Below, in pieces: positions 9,348 through 19,334 of a stretch of 64,000 bases of DNA. The first letter of the stretch is position 1; every line of letters starts with the position of its first letter. Source of the stretch: Rachicladosporium sp. CCFEE 5018 (taxonomy: Eukaryota > Ascomycota > Dothideomycetes > Cladosporiales > Cladosporiaceae); contig KZ111155.1 in the NCBI GenBank assembly GCA_002077045.2, positions 225,887 to 289,886 of the forward strand, in the 5' to 3' direction. The translations under genes and the position numbers were made by a program. Under the pieces are notes generated by a model that was given only the letters and a program-made list of their open reading frames with translations, had not been told where the DNA came from and did no database searches.

Positions 9348-11326
9348 TTACCGGGTATCGTCAACTCTTCTCTCATGATGCAGATCCTCCACGCTCTCTC
9401 CCGCTTCGCTTGGCGGGTTCAAGGCTAGTCCTCCTCTTCCTGCCCAGACGTCTCGAGGCTCGCACGCCGTACTCCGTAAGCTGCTCTGTCTGCTGGGGGT
9501 CTTGGGCGCGGAGAACGAAGATCCCGGCGCTTGGTAGGTTCGCTCAGGCTCACCGCCTCGATCTAGAGAGGTGTGTCCGCCTAACGTTGTGGGTGAGGAG
9601 ATGAAGCCATCGTCAGGCGGTGGGCTCCTCGATTGAGGGAAGTGGAAGTACTCGTGGGGTTGGTAATGTCGGGGATTGCGAGAGTAGGTCTCAGGGATCT
9701 GTCGCTGCTGGGGGAAGGTCGATGTCGTGGCCATACTCGGCGGCGTGTTGCCGTGGTCGAGTGCTGGTGACATTCGATCGTGGCCGTAGGGCAGGTCCAG
9801 TGAGGGTTCCATGCGCAATGGGCTGCGGTATGACTCCGAAGGCGACGAGATCACTGTTGCGCTAGTTTCGAGACTCTTCATGTCTAGATGAAGACTCTCC
9901 GGCTCTGTTGCCATGGTCGAAGAGTAGCTAGGCTTCTGCATCTCGAATGTTGTGGCTTGGTGCCCGCGCTCCATGCGCAGCAACTCAGCCTTGGAGTGCG
10001 TTCGCATGTTGTCAGGTCTCGCATCGAGCGAGACGAACTCTTGTCGCTGGCCAAATCGATTGCGGAAGAAATCGGCCCATGCTGGAAATACCGATGGTCT
10101 CGCAAGAAAGAGTGTGACCTGCAGACCTGACAAACCAAGTAGGAACAGGACCGCCACCACGGTCGACTCATTCACGAGCCAGCCCTGTACCAGATCGAGA
10201 CATTGATCTTTGTTAGCTGCATTGGCGACTAGACAGATCAGCCAGGGCTCAATCCTCCTGATGTCGTGCAGTATCCTGTTCTGTATGCCGTCGAGCGAGA
10301 CAAAAACGATGACGAAGAAGATCACATCGACCAGGATAATAGTGACAATCGATATGCCTCGCCACTGTAGCCACAATACTTTCTTGAGACGCTGGTAGAC
10401 TGCTCGCGCTGTCTGTGTGCGCATGCTATTGCTGTAGCTCGGAAGTCCAGATCCCGATGCACTGGTCGAGTTTGCTGGACTGTCACTCCACAGGTTCTTC
10501 AAGTAGACCTTGACGCAGTACCCGAACGTCGCAATCTGCAATATACCTGCAGCACCGGCTATAGCCATTAGTGGACCCCAGAAGTCCGCCATCGATGAGA
10601 CGTGGTTAACATGGCAAGCGGCCCCAAATCGGAAGCTGACGCCAGTCACTGTCATTGTCGCCGCGAACAGCACCGCCGGTATACCCCATCCAAAAGCTTG
10701 CGATAGGTAGAAGAACTTCTTGCCGGGTACAATGTCCCAGCATATCTGCAGATTCATCGACAGCGCTCGGATGAAGATCCACATTGTCGCGCATAGTCCG
10801 CCGGCAATGATGAAAGCTCCGCTAAACGCGCAAGTCGTAGAACTGTACATGTCATTTGGTGTGATTTCATTGTAGCATTGGTCTGGCTTCGCTCCGAGAG
10901 GTATCGTGAAACCGAGATGAATCATCAGGACTGCCACCACCAAGCATACTGAGAGGTAGTGACTTCGTGTCTTTTGTGCAGGAAGGGCAATGTAGCTGAT
11001 GAGCATGAACACCATGAGAATCAGCCCGGCCACGTTGAGCCATTCAGAGGCCACCGAGTATGTTTTGATAGTATCAGAGTAGAGCCACTCGGTCGCAGGA
11101 CAGGGCAGACAGCAGGTAGGGGTACCAGGGATCTGTGAGATTGGTGCGCAAAACCTGCCGTCAATGACTGTAATGCTGTTAGTTCATGATCTAAGTACTG
11201 AGCAGTCTTCATGGTGGACTCACAGCCTCCATCAGATGGAAAGCGAATTGCATCCAGGAATGGGGCAATACACGAGCCTGTCAGGAGGGTCGTGTTTCCA
11301 TCGCTTGAAACCGGATGTGTAGGCAT
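9348..11326 (-). CDS. Frizzled-like fungal GPCR, copy A
   Basis: Exon 1 is 11224-11326 (ATG at 11326); intron 11168-11223 has donor GTGAGT, branch CTAAC and acceptor TTACAG; exon 2 runs 9348-11167. The protein of about 640 residues has a Cys-rich N-terminus (GSC.., DGRFC, TCCLPCPATEWLYSD), then seven hydrophobic segments beginning VAGLILMVFMLISYIAL and ending VLFLLGLSGLQVTLFLA, and a ~250-residue polar cytoplasmic tail rich in S, P and R. This arrangement matches the fungal Frizzled/Smoothened-like receptor family; ligands are unknown. The start is the first ATG of the spliced frame; no clear signal peptide precedes it. The copy B allele is cut by an N gap. Confidence 0.75.
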
Positions 11327-12617
11327 GGCTGGACTAAGGTCTTTTTGTAACGCCTGCGATGGCGGCCAGTGTCGAAGCAAGCGCAGTCCGCAGTGCGGTC
11401 ACGTTCGTAGAGGATCCCGCAGATCTCACGTCAGATCATGTGTGCCGCTATGTTCTCCAGGAAGCTCAGGAAGTCATCTCGAGCAGCAATTGAAGCCTTG
11501 TCAATGCTGACTGCGAAAGTGCTGACCGTGAAGTAGGGTCCAGACGCGGGGATGTACAGCAGCAGCCTTCGATAGCACAGGACACCAGCTAGAAAATCAA
11601 TCAAAGGAATGAGATGCGAACGCTCTAGCGTATGCTGTGTAAACGCAGAAGGATCACCGCCGGGAACAAGAAAGGAAAGCTGAAGAATGATGCTACTGAA
11701 CCAGCGACAGGAGGGAAGGTAGACGAATAGCATGAGCAAGGGGATTAGGACAGGGCAGAATGAGGTCTCGTTCGATGCCTGCTCGGCACGCGACAAGCTG
11801 CCATCGCCCGCCACGGCCATGCAGCGCAAGCGCACTGGGATGCCATGCCGCTGGGTCGCTCATCAGCCAAGCGTGTGGAGTGCCTGCGCAAATGCCTGCG
11901 CACCCCTGCATAGGGTAGCAACGAGTGAAGTGGCCAGGGTGGAAAGGTACGAGGTCCCACGCCCGCCATGCTGACGCGAAGGCGCGCCGTTGACGCCGCG
12001 CCGGTGACAGTGGAGCCGTCGCCGTTGGGCCACCCGGACAACGTCCGCTGCTAGTACGAGATCGCAGTGCTCGGAAGAGGCTAGAAGAGGTGAAGTCGCG
12101 GAGCCACAAGGAGAGAGTTGCGGGCATTTGCCCCTGCAGGATGGGAGTGCAGGTACCGCGGCCCAGCGAGTGGGGTGCGAGTATTGCAATGCCGGCATGC
12201 GACTCGCTGCAGTGCCTCCCGCCGTCACGAATCGGGGATTTTTGTGCTCAAGAACGGCTGAGTTTGGCTTTGCTGGTAGGTCGCGCAGACTTGCCGTACT
12301 TCGTGATCGTGTTCTGGACATGTTCGTATGCCTTTGTGACGAACGGATCGCAATGCCAGCATCGGCATCGTATTGAGATGTGCGTAATTTCGCATAATGA
12401 TGCGCCAAGGACTTGACCTTCTTCCGGTGTTCCCTCCGACCGTGTTGCTCATAGCGCAAGCGACTTTGCTGGGATTAAATTGATGATACACCGGTCCGCC
12501 CTGTCACGTCGAGGATGCCCTGCCATTGAACACGTTGCATTGGTGGGGTTCTGGACTTCCCTGGTCGCAGTCTCATCACGACCGCTCGAGGCGACTTCAC
12601 TTGACTGCCTCAGAAAC
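11327..12617. other. Long intergenic region upstream of the GPCR, copy A
   Basis: GC-rich, with several overlapping open frames on both strands (up to ~200 codons) but no domain, signal or splice structure. Probably the GPCR promoter and 5' UTR. Contains a single copy of the 20-mer that is tandemly doubled in copy B (12309-12328 here). Confidence 0.45.
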
Positions 12618-12977
12618 CTAACCCCTCCATCGACTGACGAGGCGTAAATGCAAATTGTAGTAAATCACGGGGTCGGAAGTCAATTCAGTCGTTTCAGTAA
12701 GCCCATCAGATCCGAGTGGAGAGAGCAGAAAGCGGCGATCTGGTAATGCGAGCCAATGCCACCAGGCCTGGAGCAGTCTCGCAACATGATTGGCCGCGCA
12801 CTGGCTACTACTGTTCCCAAAGACCGCCTTGACAAGATCCAACAATTCGACGATCCACAGATCCGTCTGAACTCCCTGCATTCTGCTAGTATTGCGATGT
12901 CTACCAACACACTGCACGCAATATCGCATGCCGCGGTTTCGAAACCAACACACTGTTCGCTTGCGCAGGACTTGCAT
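12618..12977 (-). CDS. Hypothetical 119-residue frame, copy A
   Basis: ATG-started frame with a Trp/Cys-containing N-terminus (CWFRNRGMRYCVQC) and LLDLVKAVFGNSSSQCAANH. No family recognised. In copy B a one-base loss (CCTGAGCAG for CCTGGAGCAG) breaks it at about 35920, and overlapping frames on the plus strand are equally long, so it may not be a gene. Confidence 0.2.
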   Translation of the reverse strand: MQVLRKRTVCWFRNRGMRYCVQCVGRHRNTSRMQGVQTDLWIVELLDLVKAVFGNSSSQCAANHVARLLQAWWHWLALPDRRFLLSPLGSDGLTETTELTSDPVIYYNLHLRLVSRWRG

Positions 12978-14329
12978 GCCTCTTCCGAATCCCCGGCGTT
13001 ACCACGGAGTGCTACCTAAATCAGGAGGTCCGCGCATGGTGGCACACAACTCTTATGCAGGAACGGTAGGTCCCTGGAACATTCTGATTCTTCGACACAT
13101 CATGTGGGAGGTGCGAAACTATTCTTGGGCGTTATGTCTCGGCAGATTCTCGACGGCTGACTGCTGGCCACGCGGGTGCCTCACGAACCTTCTCCTATGC
13201 TTTCGGAAACTCACTCATCCGGTAATAAGGTATCAACGTCGACAACGCCTTGAGCCAGCGATGCTGCGAGTTCCGTGTTACTTCGTCAACGACAATGGCC
13301 ATCATGCTTCCCCCCTCGATTGTGGCCCCCTCTTGAGCAGTTCGAACGCTCAACACTGCGCAGCACTTGTTTCGTCCCTTGAATGTGCAGGTCTGGAGAT
13401 AGAACCGAATATCTGAACATCTAGCATCAGTCCTACCAACAGTAGCAGACTCGGTACCGCGGTCCAGACCTTGGACGAACGCTGTCTACAGCGACCCATG
13501 TTCACAATGTGACACCGCGGCAAAAGATCCTGGAGATGATCACACGAATTCGAGAAGCTAACGACGCGCACTGAGACACCATGGGCGATAGCGCTCCTGT
13601 CCGCGGTAATACCTCCGCATGTCACCGCACGGTCACGTAGGAATAGACATGCTCGTTCGCACATCACTGATCCGCAAGCGACCCGCGGCGGGCTTGATGA
13701 GCCGTGGCTGTCCCCATGCACGAGCGTCATGTGATGAAGCTTGCGATAATGTACCTCCACTGCTGCCCTTGTGAAGAGACGCGGCTACCTGCAATGCCGT
13801 TGATACTATCACGAAAATTCACACTGTCCTCGCTGCTCCAGCAGACAGCAGCACCGTCTTTGCGTGGCTCGTGACGCAGCGAGCCATCGCTCTCGATGGC
13901 CTCACGATCTCAACAACGTCGCTGTGGGATACTTCCGGACTCTCAAGCGTGGCCTTCGTGGTGGTGAGAACCCGAAGTCAGGTTTGAGGTCCAAGCTGGC
14001 GCTCGACTGATTGACAGCATAGTGGTATCACATGTCTCTCGCTTGCCGTTCTGTGCCTAGCGCGCCGACGAGAATGTAGGTCTCTTGTTGCGATCTCGAC
14101 GCCATGGTCGGTGAGTCTCAGGCACACAGTCGCGGATCTCACGCAATTCTCATGTGCATGACAATTTCATTTGGCCATCTCTTGCACCTAGGGGCGTGAA
14201 GGTACCCACCGAGGAAGGTTCCGAAATGACACGTGGCTCTCGAGGAACATAGATATGTTGGACCTCTGTTGAGGTGTAAGCTACATACCCTCTTACAGAA
14301 CGATCCCGTCTTCGAGAGATCCCATTACT
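12978..14329. other. Divergent spacer, copy A
   Basis: No confident gene. From about 13235 the alignment with copy B drops from near identity to roughly 80-85% by eye, with small indels, except for a ~205 bp island (13490-13695) that differs at only about three bases. The island can be read on the minus strand as a Cys-containing frame (RVACGSVMCERACLFLRD), but its ends differ completely between copies. Confidence 0.45.
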
Positions 14330-16984
14330 TCAATCTACTCCTCCACCTCCGTCTTCCGGCATCGCATACCTATCACCCGGAAACCAAGTCTGCGCCAACC
14401 TCCGCAGCACCTGGCTCTGAATCTCCTTATTCCCTTCACCTTGTTCCCACACCTTGAAATCAAGCTTCGCTGCTTCCACCACCGTGTGCAGATGCTTCAG
14501 GTCGGTGTCGTATGGTGACAAGCCCTCCGTTGAAGCCGAAGCCACTTCCATAGCCTTCTCCATTTGGTCGAGCATCTCTTGGTCTTCGGGTGAGTTGGCA
14601 TAGGGGTCTGTGGCCCGGGAGTCGTTTGAGAGGCGATCTTCTTCGGAGCTGGTGGCGTATCGGGCTGGGGTTAGAGGAGGGAGGTCGGTGGTGTTGAGCA
14701 CAGGTACTGGGGTTGGTGGTATGTACGTGAAGGAATTACTGTAGGCTGCGTCGTACTTTGGCAGGTAGTCGGAAGAGGCCGTCGATTCTGCCGGTGACGC
14801 TGTTCTCGCCTCTGCGACTGGAGGTTCCTGTGCTACCGCAGCTGTAGTCGGTAGTGTCGCGGCTGCCGTCGCAGCCGCAGAGAGAGGCGTCACTGGTTCG
14901 TTCCTCTTGGGTTCTACACGTTCGGGCACTCCACCATACTGTTCCCTCTTCGCTTCCTTTCCTGGCTTCGCCCTTCCAGCCAGTAGATTCAGCAACGCCG
15001 CCTCCATGCTCATCTTACCTCTAACCCCCTCCCACACCACCGGAGAAGTGAGCAGGTGCTCGAACCAGTATTGCACTCGCTTTCTAAGCGCACTTCTCGC
15101 TACGTCTTCAAATTCGCCTCTCCGAGGTACTTCCAAGCCCTCGTAGACATACCAACCACGACCATTATTGCTTAGTCGACCATGCCGCTTATACGAGAGA
15201 CCCCGGTCGATCAAGTGAGGTGCGCAGACTCGACTACGCGGCCAGATCCAGCTGCCGTATCTCCGGAGAAAGAGAACGGACAGCTCACGAGCATAGGCTT
15301 GGAGGTCATTCTCTGATAGGAATCGTCGTGGTGGCTGGAACCTGTCTGGGCAAAGACTGCAGTGGAATGCTAAGGAAAGACGCTGAAATTCCTCGAGGCG
15401 GCCGTGGGAAGGCTTGATGTGCAAGTTGGTGAACGCTGCTTGGAGATCGGCTCTCCAGTCTAAGGGCTTGGGGTTCGATGATGCACCTCGTCCATCTGGG
15501 AGGGGTCCAGTGCCACCTATGAGAATATCCTCGTCATTGAACTGCTTCGCCTCGCCCTCGTCAGGAACATTTGCTGCAGGAGCGGGTCCTCCAGTCCCGT
15601 CCTTCTTGCCAGTATCTACAGTGACGTTCTCATGGTCTCTCGACGGAATGGGTTCCCCCGATTCTGCAATCTCAGGTTGACTCGTGGCTGCCAAATCCTC
15701 GCCAGCCTCACCCATGAGAGTATCAGTCAGGCCTGCGTCCGGAATTTGATGTGCTGACATAGACTTGCTCTCCGGCTCAGGGGTTGGTTCTGGCGTTCGC
15801 AGTTGTGGCGGCAATACTACGGCTGGCTTTGACTCCTCGGTCTCGCCTGGAGGAGAAGCGTCCGCAGTCTTGCTCGGGGTAACAGAGGGCTGCGGAGGGG
15901 AGGAAACGGGGTCTGTGATTATTGTCTCCTCGGACGCTACAGTGGTAGGTACCTTCGTATCTGCAGCGCCATCATGTGCTACTGGATGGTCGTTATTCGC
16001 TGAGAGCTGCTCTGACTCCTGTCGAGCGATCTTCTCGGACTTCATACTCTCGAGCTTGGAAGGTTTTCGCTTCAGTGAAGTTTCGGTGGGGATGGGGTCA
16101 GACATCGCTATCTCCTCGGTCGTTGACGAAGCTACTGCGGTGGTACCACCTGCGCCACGACCAGCAGCTACTTGCTGCGTCTTCGTCGATGGCTGGTCCT
16201 TTTTTTGCTTCGCGATCTTCTCAGACTTCGTGCTCTCGAGCTTCGATGGCTTGCGTTTGAGTGAAGTGTCGTTGGCAGGTTCCTTGTCGTTAGCCTTGGA
16301 GGACTCGCTAGACGAGATCTTCGGTATTTGAGACAATTCTGGCTGTACTGTCTCTCGTTGGGCCTCAATTTCGGGTGTTTGCATAGCGAGAGTCGATGGG
16401 GTCGGTCGTGCTGATGCAGGCTCAGGCGCTTTGGTAGTTGCGGCGCTGGCTTGTCCTTCCTGCTTGGTGTCTGAACTAGCCAGTGTCACGGAGATCTGAG
16501 GCACGGGGTATGTCGCGGCGGCTAGTGTTTTCGAAGGTCCAGTCTTCATGTCCTCCGTTGAAAATGCTGGAGAGTTTCTCTCCAATAGCGGACGAGACGC
16601 CGTCAACTTCGTGCCTGTAGCTGGTGCATCTACACTCGCCGCGGTAGACGCCTCCTTGGCAACCGAGTCCCGCTGCTCATCGCGTCGCCCATTGACAAGC
16701 TCACTCAACGCCGACTCCTCTTCCTCTGCTTTTCTTTTCTCCTCTCTTTCCCGCAATTTGATCCTCTTCCTCTCCTTCTTCGACGTCTGAGTACCCGGCA
16801 TGGCTGCAGGCTTCGGCTTCGTCTCTTCTACGACAGGTTCAGCGTTATCGAATGAGGTATCGCTAGTGATGGAATGCTCGTGGAAGCAATGGCAGTAGTC
16901 TAGCAGTTTGAAAAGGACTCGGCAGACAAGAATGATGAGTAGAATGAAAAATATGGTCGTTACTGTTGCAACGTAGCTGAGCAT
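14330..16984 (-). CDS. Orphan single-TM protein with basic KRKPSKLES repeats, copy A
   Basis: About 884 residues from the ATG at 16984, chosen because homology with copy B begins exactly there (MLSYVATVTTIFFILLIILV, a hydrophobic N-terminal anchor). It is followed by a charged KKERKRIKLREREEKRKAEE stretch, a long disordered S/T/P/E-rich region with two near-identical copies of SLKRKPSKLES-KSEKIA, then a folded-looking region (about residues 545-700: LHIKPSHGRLEEFQRLSLAF, CSLCPD.FQPPRRF, LFLRRYGSWIWPRSR, RVQYWFEHLLTSP) and a final ..LRRLAQTWFPGDRYAM. No known family is recognised. Copy B is intact too, but protein divergence is patchy: near identity in the middle and ~70-75% at both ends. Confidence 0.6.
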   Translation of the reverse strand: MLSYVATVTTIFFILLIILVCRVLFKLLDYCHCFHEHSITSDTSFDNAEPVVEETKPKPAAMPGTQTSKKERKRIKLREREEKRKAEEEESALSELVNGRRDEQRDSVAKEASTAASVDAPATGTKLTASRPLLERNSPAFSTEDMKTGPSKTLAAATYPVPQISVTLASSDTKQEGQASAATTKAPEPASARPTPSTLAMQTPEIEAQRETVQPELSQIPKISSSESSKANDKEPANDTSLKRKPSKLESTKSEKIAKQKKDQPSTKTQQVAAGRGAGGTTAVASSTTEEIAMSDPIPTETSLKRKPSKLESMKSEKIARQESEQLSANNDHPVAHDGAADTKVPTTVASEETIITDPVSSPPQPSVTPSKTADASPPGETEESKPAVVLPPQLRTPEPTPEPESKSMSAHQIPDAGLTDTLMGEAGEDLAATSQPEIAESGEPIPSRDHENVTVDTGKKDGTGGPAPAANVPDEGEAKQFNDEDILIGGTGPLPDGRGASSNPKPLDWRADLQAAFTNLHIKPSHGRLEEFQRLSLAFHCSLCPDRFQPPRRFLSENDLQAYARELSVLFLRRYGSWIWPRSRVCAPHLIDRGLSYKRHGRLSNNGRGWYVYEGLEVPRRGEFEDVARSALRKRVQYWFEHLLTSPVVWEGVRGKMSMEAALLNLLAGRAKPGKEAKREQYGGVPERVEPKRNEPVTPLSAAATAAATLPTTAAVAQEPPVAEARTASPAESTASSDYLPKYDAAYSNSFTYIPPTPVPVLNTTDLPPLTPARYATSSEEDRLSNDSRATDPYANSPEDQEMLDQMEKAMEVASASTEGLSPYDTDLKHLHTVVEAAKLDFKVWEQGEGNKEIQSQVLRRLAQTWFPGDRYAMPEDGGGGVD

Positions 16985-17362
16985 GGTAGTGACATGTTCG
17001 ATGATGGATGGTAATGATGGTTGAGGGTATGTTATGAGAGCAAACGATGACCAGCTGTCGCAAGAATACTGCAGCCCCGTCGGGTGTTCCTGCAAAAAGA
17101 GCGGTACTGATCGTGAGGAAAGCAGTCGCACCGCTGTGCTCGCGCTCACCTTTGCTCTTGCGAAGATGCCGTTGTCTCATCGAAGCTTGCATGTCGCTTA
17201 TGCTGCTGCATAGCACGTCGTTGGAGAAGGCAAACGGTTGTTGAGCTTTACCTTGATGAAGAATGTCAGTCGGACAAATACTATGCTTCCACTACATATC
17301 AGTCATCTTGGTATCGCAGTTCAGGGACACTGTACCATAGCCGTCCAGAGAATACTAGTATC
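16985..17362. other. Spacer between orphan gene start and PDI stop, copy A
   Basis: Promoter of the orphan gene and 3' end of the PDI gene, both on the minus strand. From about 17005 to 17345 it cannot be aligned with the equivalent stretch of copy B (40147-40325), although both flanks align. Confidence 0.5.
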
Positions 17363-19030
17363 CTATAGCTCGTCATGACCGTCCGCCTTTACCTCCTCCA
17401 CAAGTGGCTCCTCACCGCCTGTCTCAGCTTCCGCAGTAGGCTGCGCCGCCCTCGCACTAGCATCCGCCATTAACTTCTCATAAGCCTCATCATCAAGCTC
17501 CTCAAACTCAAAGTCCATACCCTTAGGCATCTGCTCCTTTAGCTGGTCCGCCATACTTCCCCCACTCGACGGCTTACTTGCCAAAGGCTCCTTCGTCTCC
17601 ACCGGCGCAGCAGGCAGCTCCTCAACAGGCACAATCAGCCCCTCAGGCAACCTCGACTTCGCGCCATCGCCCATGCGGATCTCGTCGATCCAGGTCTCGA
17701 GTGCGTTGTGCGAGTAGTCGGTGGAGATGTAGTGTCTGTACCAGCCGCGCTTGCCGTTGACGGCTACGAGTTGAATATCGCGGCCGAGATTTAGTCGTGT
17801 GCGGAGGGCGGTGGCTTGGCTGTTGGTAGAGGGGAGCTGGTAGAAGGGGAAGAGGTTGCGCTTTGCGGCTTCGTGCTTGGCGTGGATTTCGCTGAGGGCG
17901 CCTACGACTTCGGTTGTGGGGTCGTTGCCGGTGCCTTGGTCGAATTGGGACATGTCTTCGGACATGAGGGCGAGGATGCAGGTGCCTGATTTGGTGTTGA
18001 GACATTTCTGCTGAAGTGACAGGCCTTCGGGGAGGGAGGTGATGGGTGGAGCAATGTCAGGGAGAGCGACAGGTTTCTGTTTCTCGACGATCGGCTCTGG
18101 TGACTCGGTCGGAGGGTTCATGTCTTCGAGAGTCTCTGTGGTCTGCGTCGCTGCTGAGCTGGCGCTTTCGGCGCTCTCGTGGGACGCGGATGCCTTGGAG
18201 AACGATGAAGATGCCTTGCTCCTTTTCGATGAGTCTTTCTTGGTAGAGGAAGCCTTCTTGCTCTTTGACTTCTTCGGTGCTGGATCTGGGTTTGGTGTTG
18301 CTACCTTTGACAAGAATGCAACCATAGGCTCCTTCTTCAACTCGCCGCTGTAAATGATCGGCTCCGCATCTGCACTCGTGAGTATCATGAAAGTCGGGAA
18401 CTTTGTGACACCCATCTTGGCCGCTGTTTGCGTCTCCTTGTCCCGTATCTGCGCGACCTTGACACTCCCCAAGAAGTCGATCGCCAATGCCTTCAAAAGT
18501 GCGCTGACAGTCCCCTTGTCGGAGAACAAAATCGCCTTCACCCCACTCTCCCCAACCCAAGTCTCATACTCCCCGTCCTTCAACCTCGTGACATGATTCG
18601 GGATCTTGTCAATCACAGCATCTACAATCCCCTTCGCAGTCCTCGGGCCCTGATACTCCTCCACCGCCGGCTTGCCAGCCTTCTTGCCCGGCCGCACAAT
18701 CTTCAACGTGGGAAAACCCTTGACATCCATCCCACCGCAGAACGGCTTATTAAGCTCATCATCGCAGTTTACGGCTGCAACTTTGGCGAGTCCAGCGAGG
18801 GATTTGGCAGCTTTCTCGTAAGCGGGCTGGAGGTTCTTGCAGTGGCCGCACCATGGAGCGTAGAACTCGAGGATGCTGGTGTGGTTGCTATTGGCTATGA
18901 GGCTTTGGTAGTCTGTGCCGGAGACTTGGAGTACGGGAGAGCCTTTGGAGTATAGACCCGCTGCCAGGGTAGAGGGGAGGGAGAGGAGGAGGGTCGCTGC
19001 TGTGAGGGAGTGCATCATTGGTGAGGGCAT
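17363..19030 (-). CDS. ER protein disulfide-isomerase-like thioredoxin protein (MPD1 type), copy A
   Basis: Intronless, 555 residues. Signal peptide 1-24 (MMHSLTAATLLLSLPSTLAA), one thioredoxin domain with active site APWCGHCK (Cys61 and Cys64), a second, inactive thioredoxin-like region (about 140-255), a Lys/Ser-rich linker (KKSKSKKASSTKKDS), a C-terminal domain, and the ER retrieval signal HDEL at the very end. A single CGHC site plus HDEL places it with Mpd1/Erp38-like enzymes that form and shuffle disulfides in secretory proteins, rather than with two-site PDI1. It shares a 304 bp head-to-head promoter with VTA1. Copy B has about 98% protein identity. Confidence 0.88.
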   Translation of the reverse strand: MPSPMMHSLTAATLLLSLPSTLAAGLYSKGSPVLQVSGTDYQSLIANSNHTSILEFYAPWCGHCKNLQPAYEKAAKSLAGLAKVAAVNCDDELNKPFCGGMDVKGFPTLKIVRPGKKAGKPAVEEYQGPRTAKGIVDAVIDKIPNHVTRLKDGEYETWVGESGVKAILFSDKGTVSALLKALAIDFLGSVKVAQIRDKETQTAAKMGVTKFPTFMILTSADAEPIIYSGELKKEPMVAFLSKVATPNPDPAPKKSKSKKASSTKKDSSKRSKASSSFSKASASHESAESASSAATQTTETLEDMNPPTESPEPIVEKQKPVALPDIAPPITSLPEGLSLQQKCLNTKSGTCILALMSEDMSQFDQGTGNDPTTEVVGALSEIHAKHEAAKRNLFPFYQLPSTNSQATALRTRLNLGRDIQLVAVNGKRGWYRHYISTDYSHNALETWIDEIRMGDGAKSRLPEGLIVPVEELPAAPVETKEPLASKPSSGGSMADQLKEQMPKGMDFEFEELDDEAYEKLMADASARAAQPTAEAETGGEEPLVEEVKADGHDEL

Positions 19031-19334
19031 GGCTGGGTAAATTGGATAGTGAGAAGTGGATCTAGGAAGAGGGAGTGCTCTTGATTGTTGCCAGTCCCTA
19101 CATACTCATATCCTTACACGACCTGCAAGTTGTCCTCTTCATGCAATGCAATTAATAGCTACAACAGCTGGCCCATGCTTGCAGGAGGGTTTACCCCACA
19201 CTTTGTATGTGAAACACCATTGTCAGGTACCATGACCGCATGCTTTCTTATCCTCATATCGCTGCCTACAAATACAAACATCACAAGTATAGTCGTCTCC
19301 CTACCCGTGACAACACCAACCTGTAGCAGCAATC
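19031..19334. promoter_or_regulatory. Bidirectional promoter region between PDI and VTA1, copy A
   Basis: The two start codons face away from each other across 304 bp. Short stretches are conserved with copy B (42010-42319), e.g. CATACTCATATCCTTACACGA and the TACCATGACCGCATGC block; no named factor site was identified. Confidence 0.5.

Noticed and set aside
11693..12459. Overlapping open frames of 108-198 codons on both strands
   Set aside because: High GC makes stop codons rare; no start context, domain or splicing supports any one of them.
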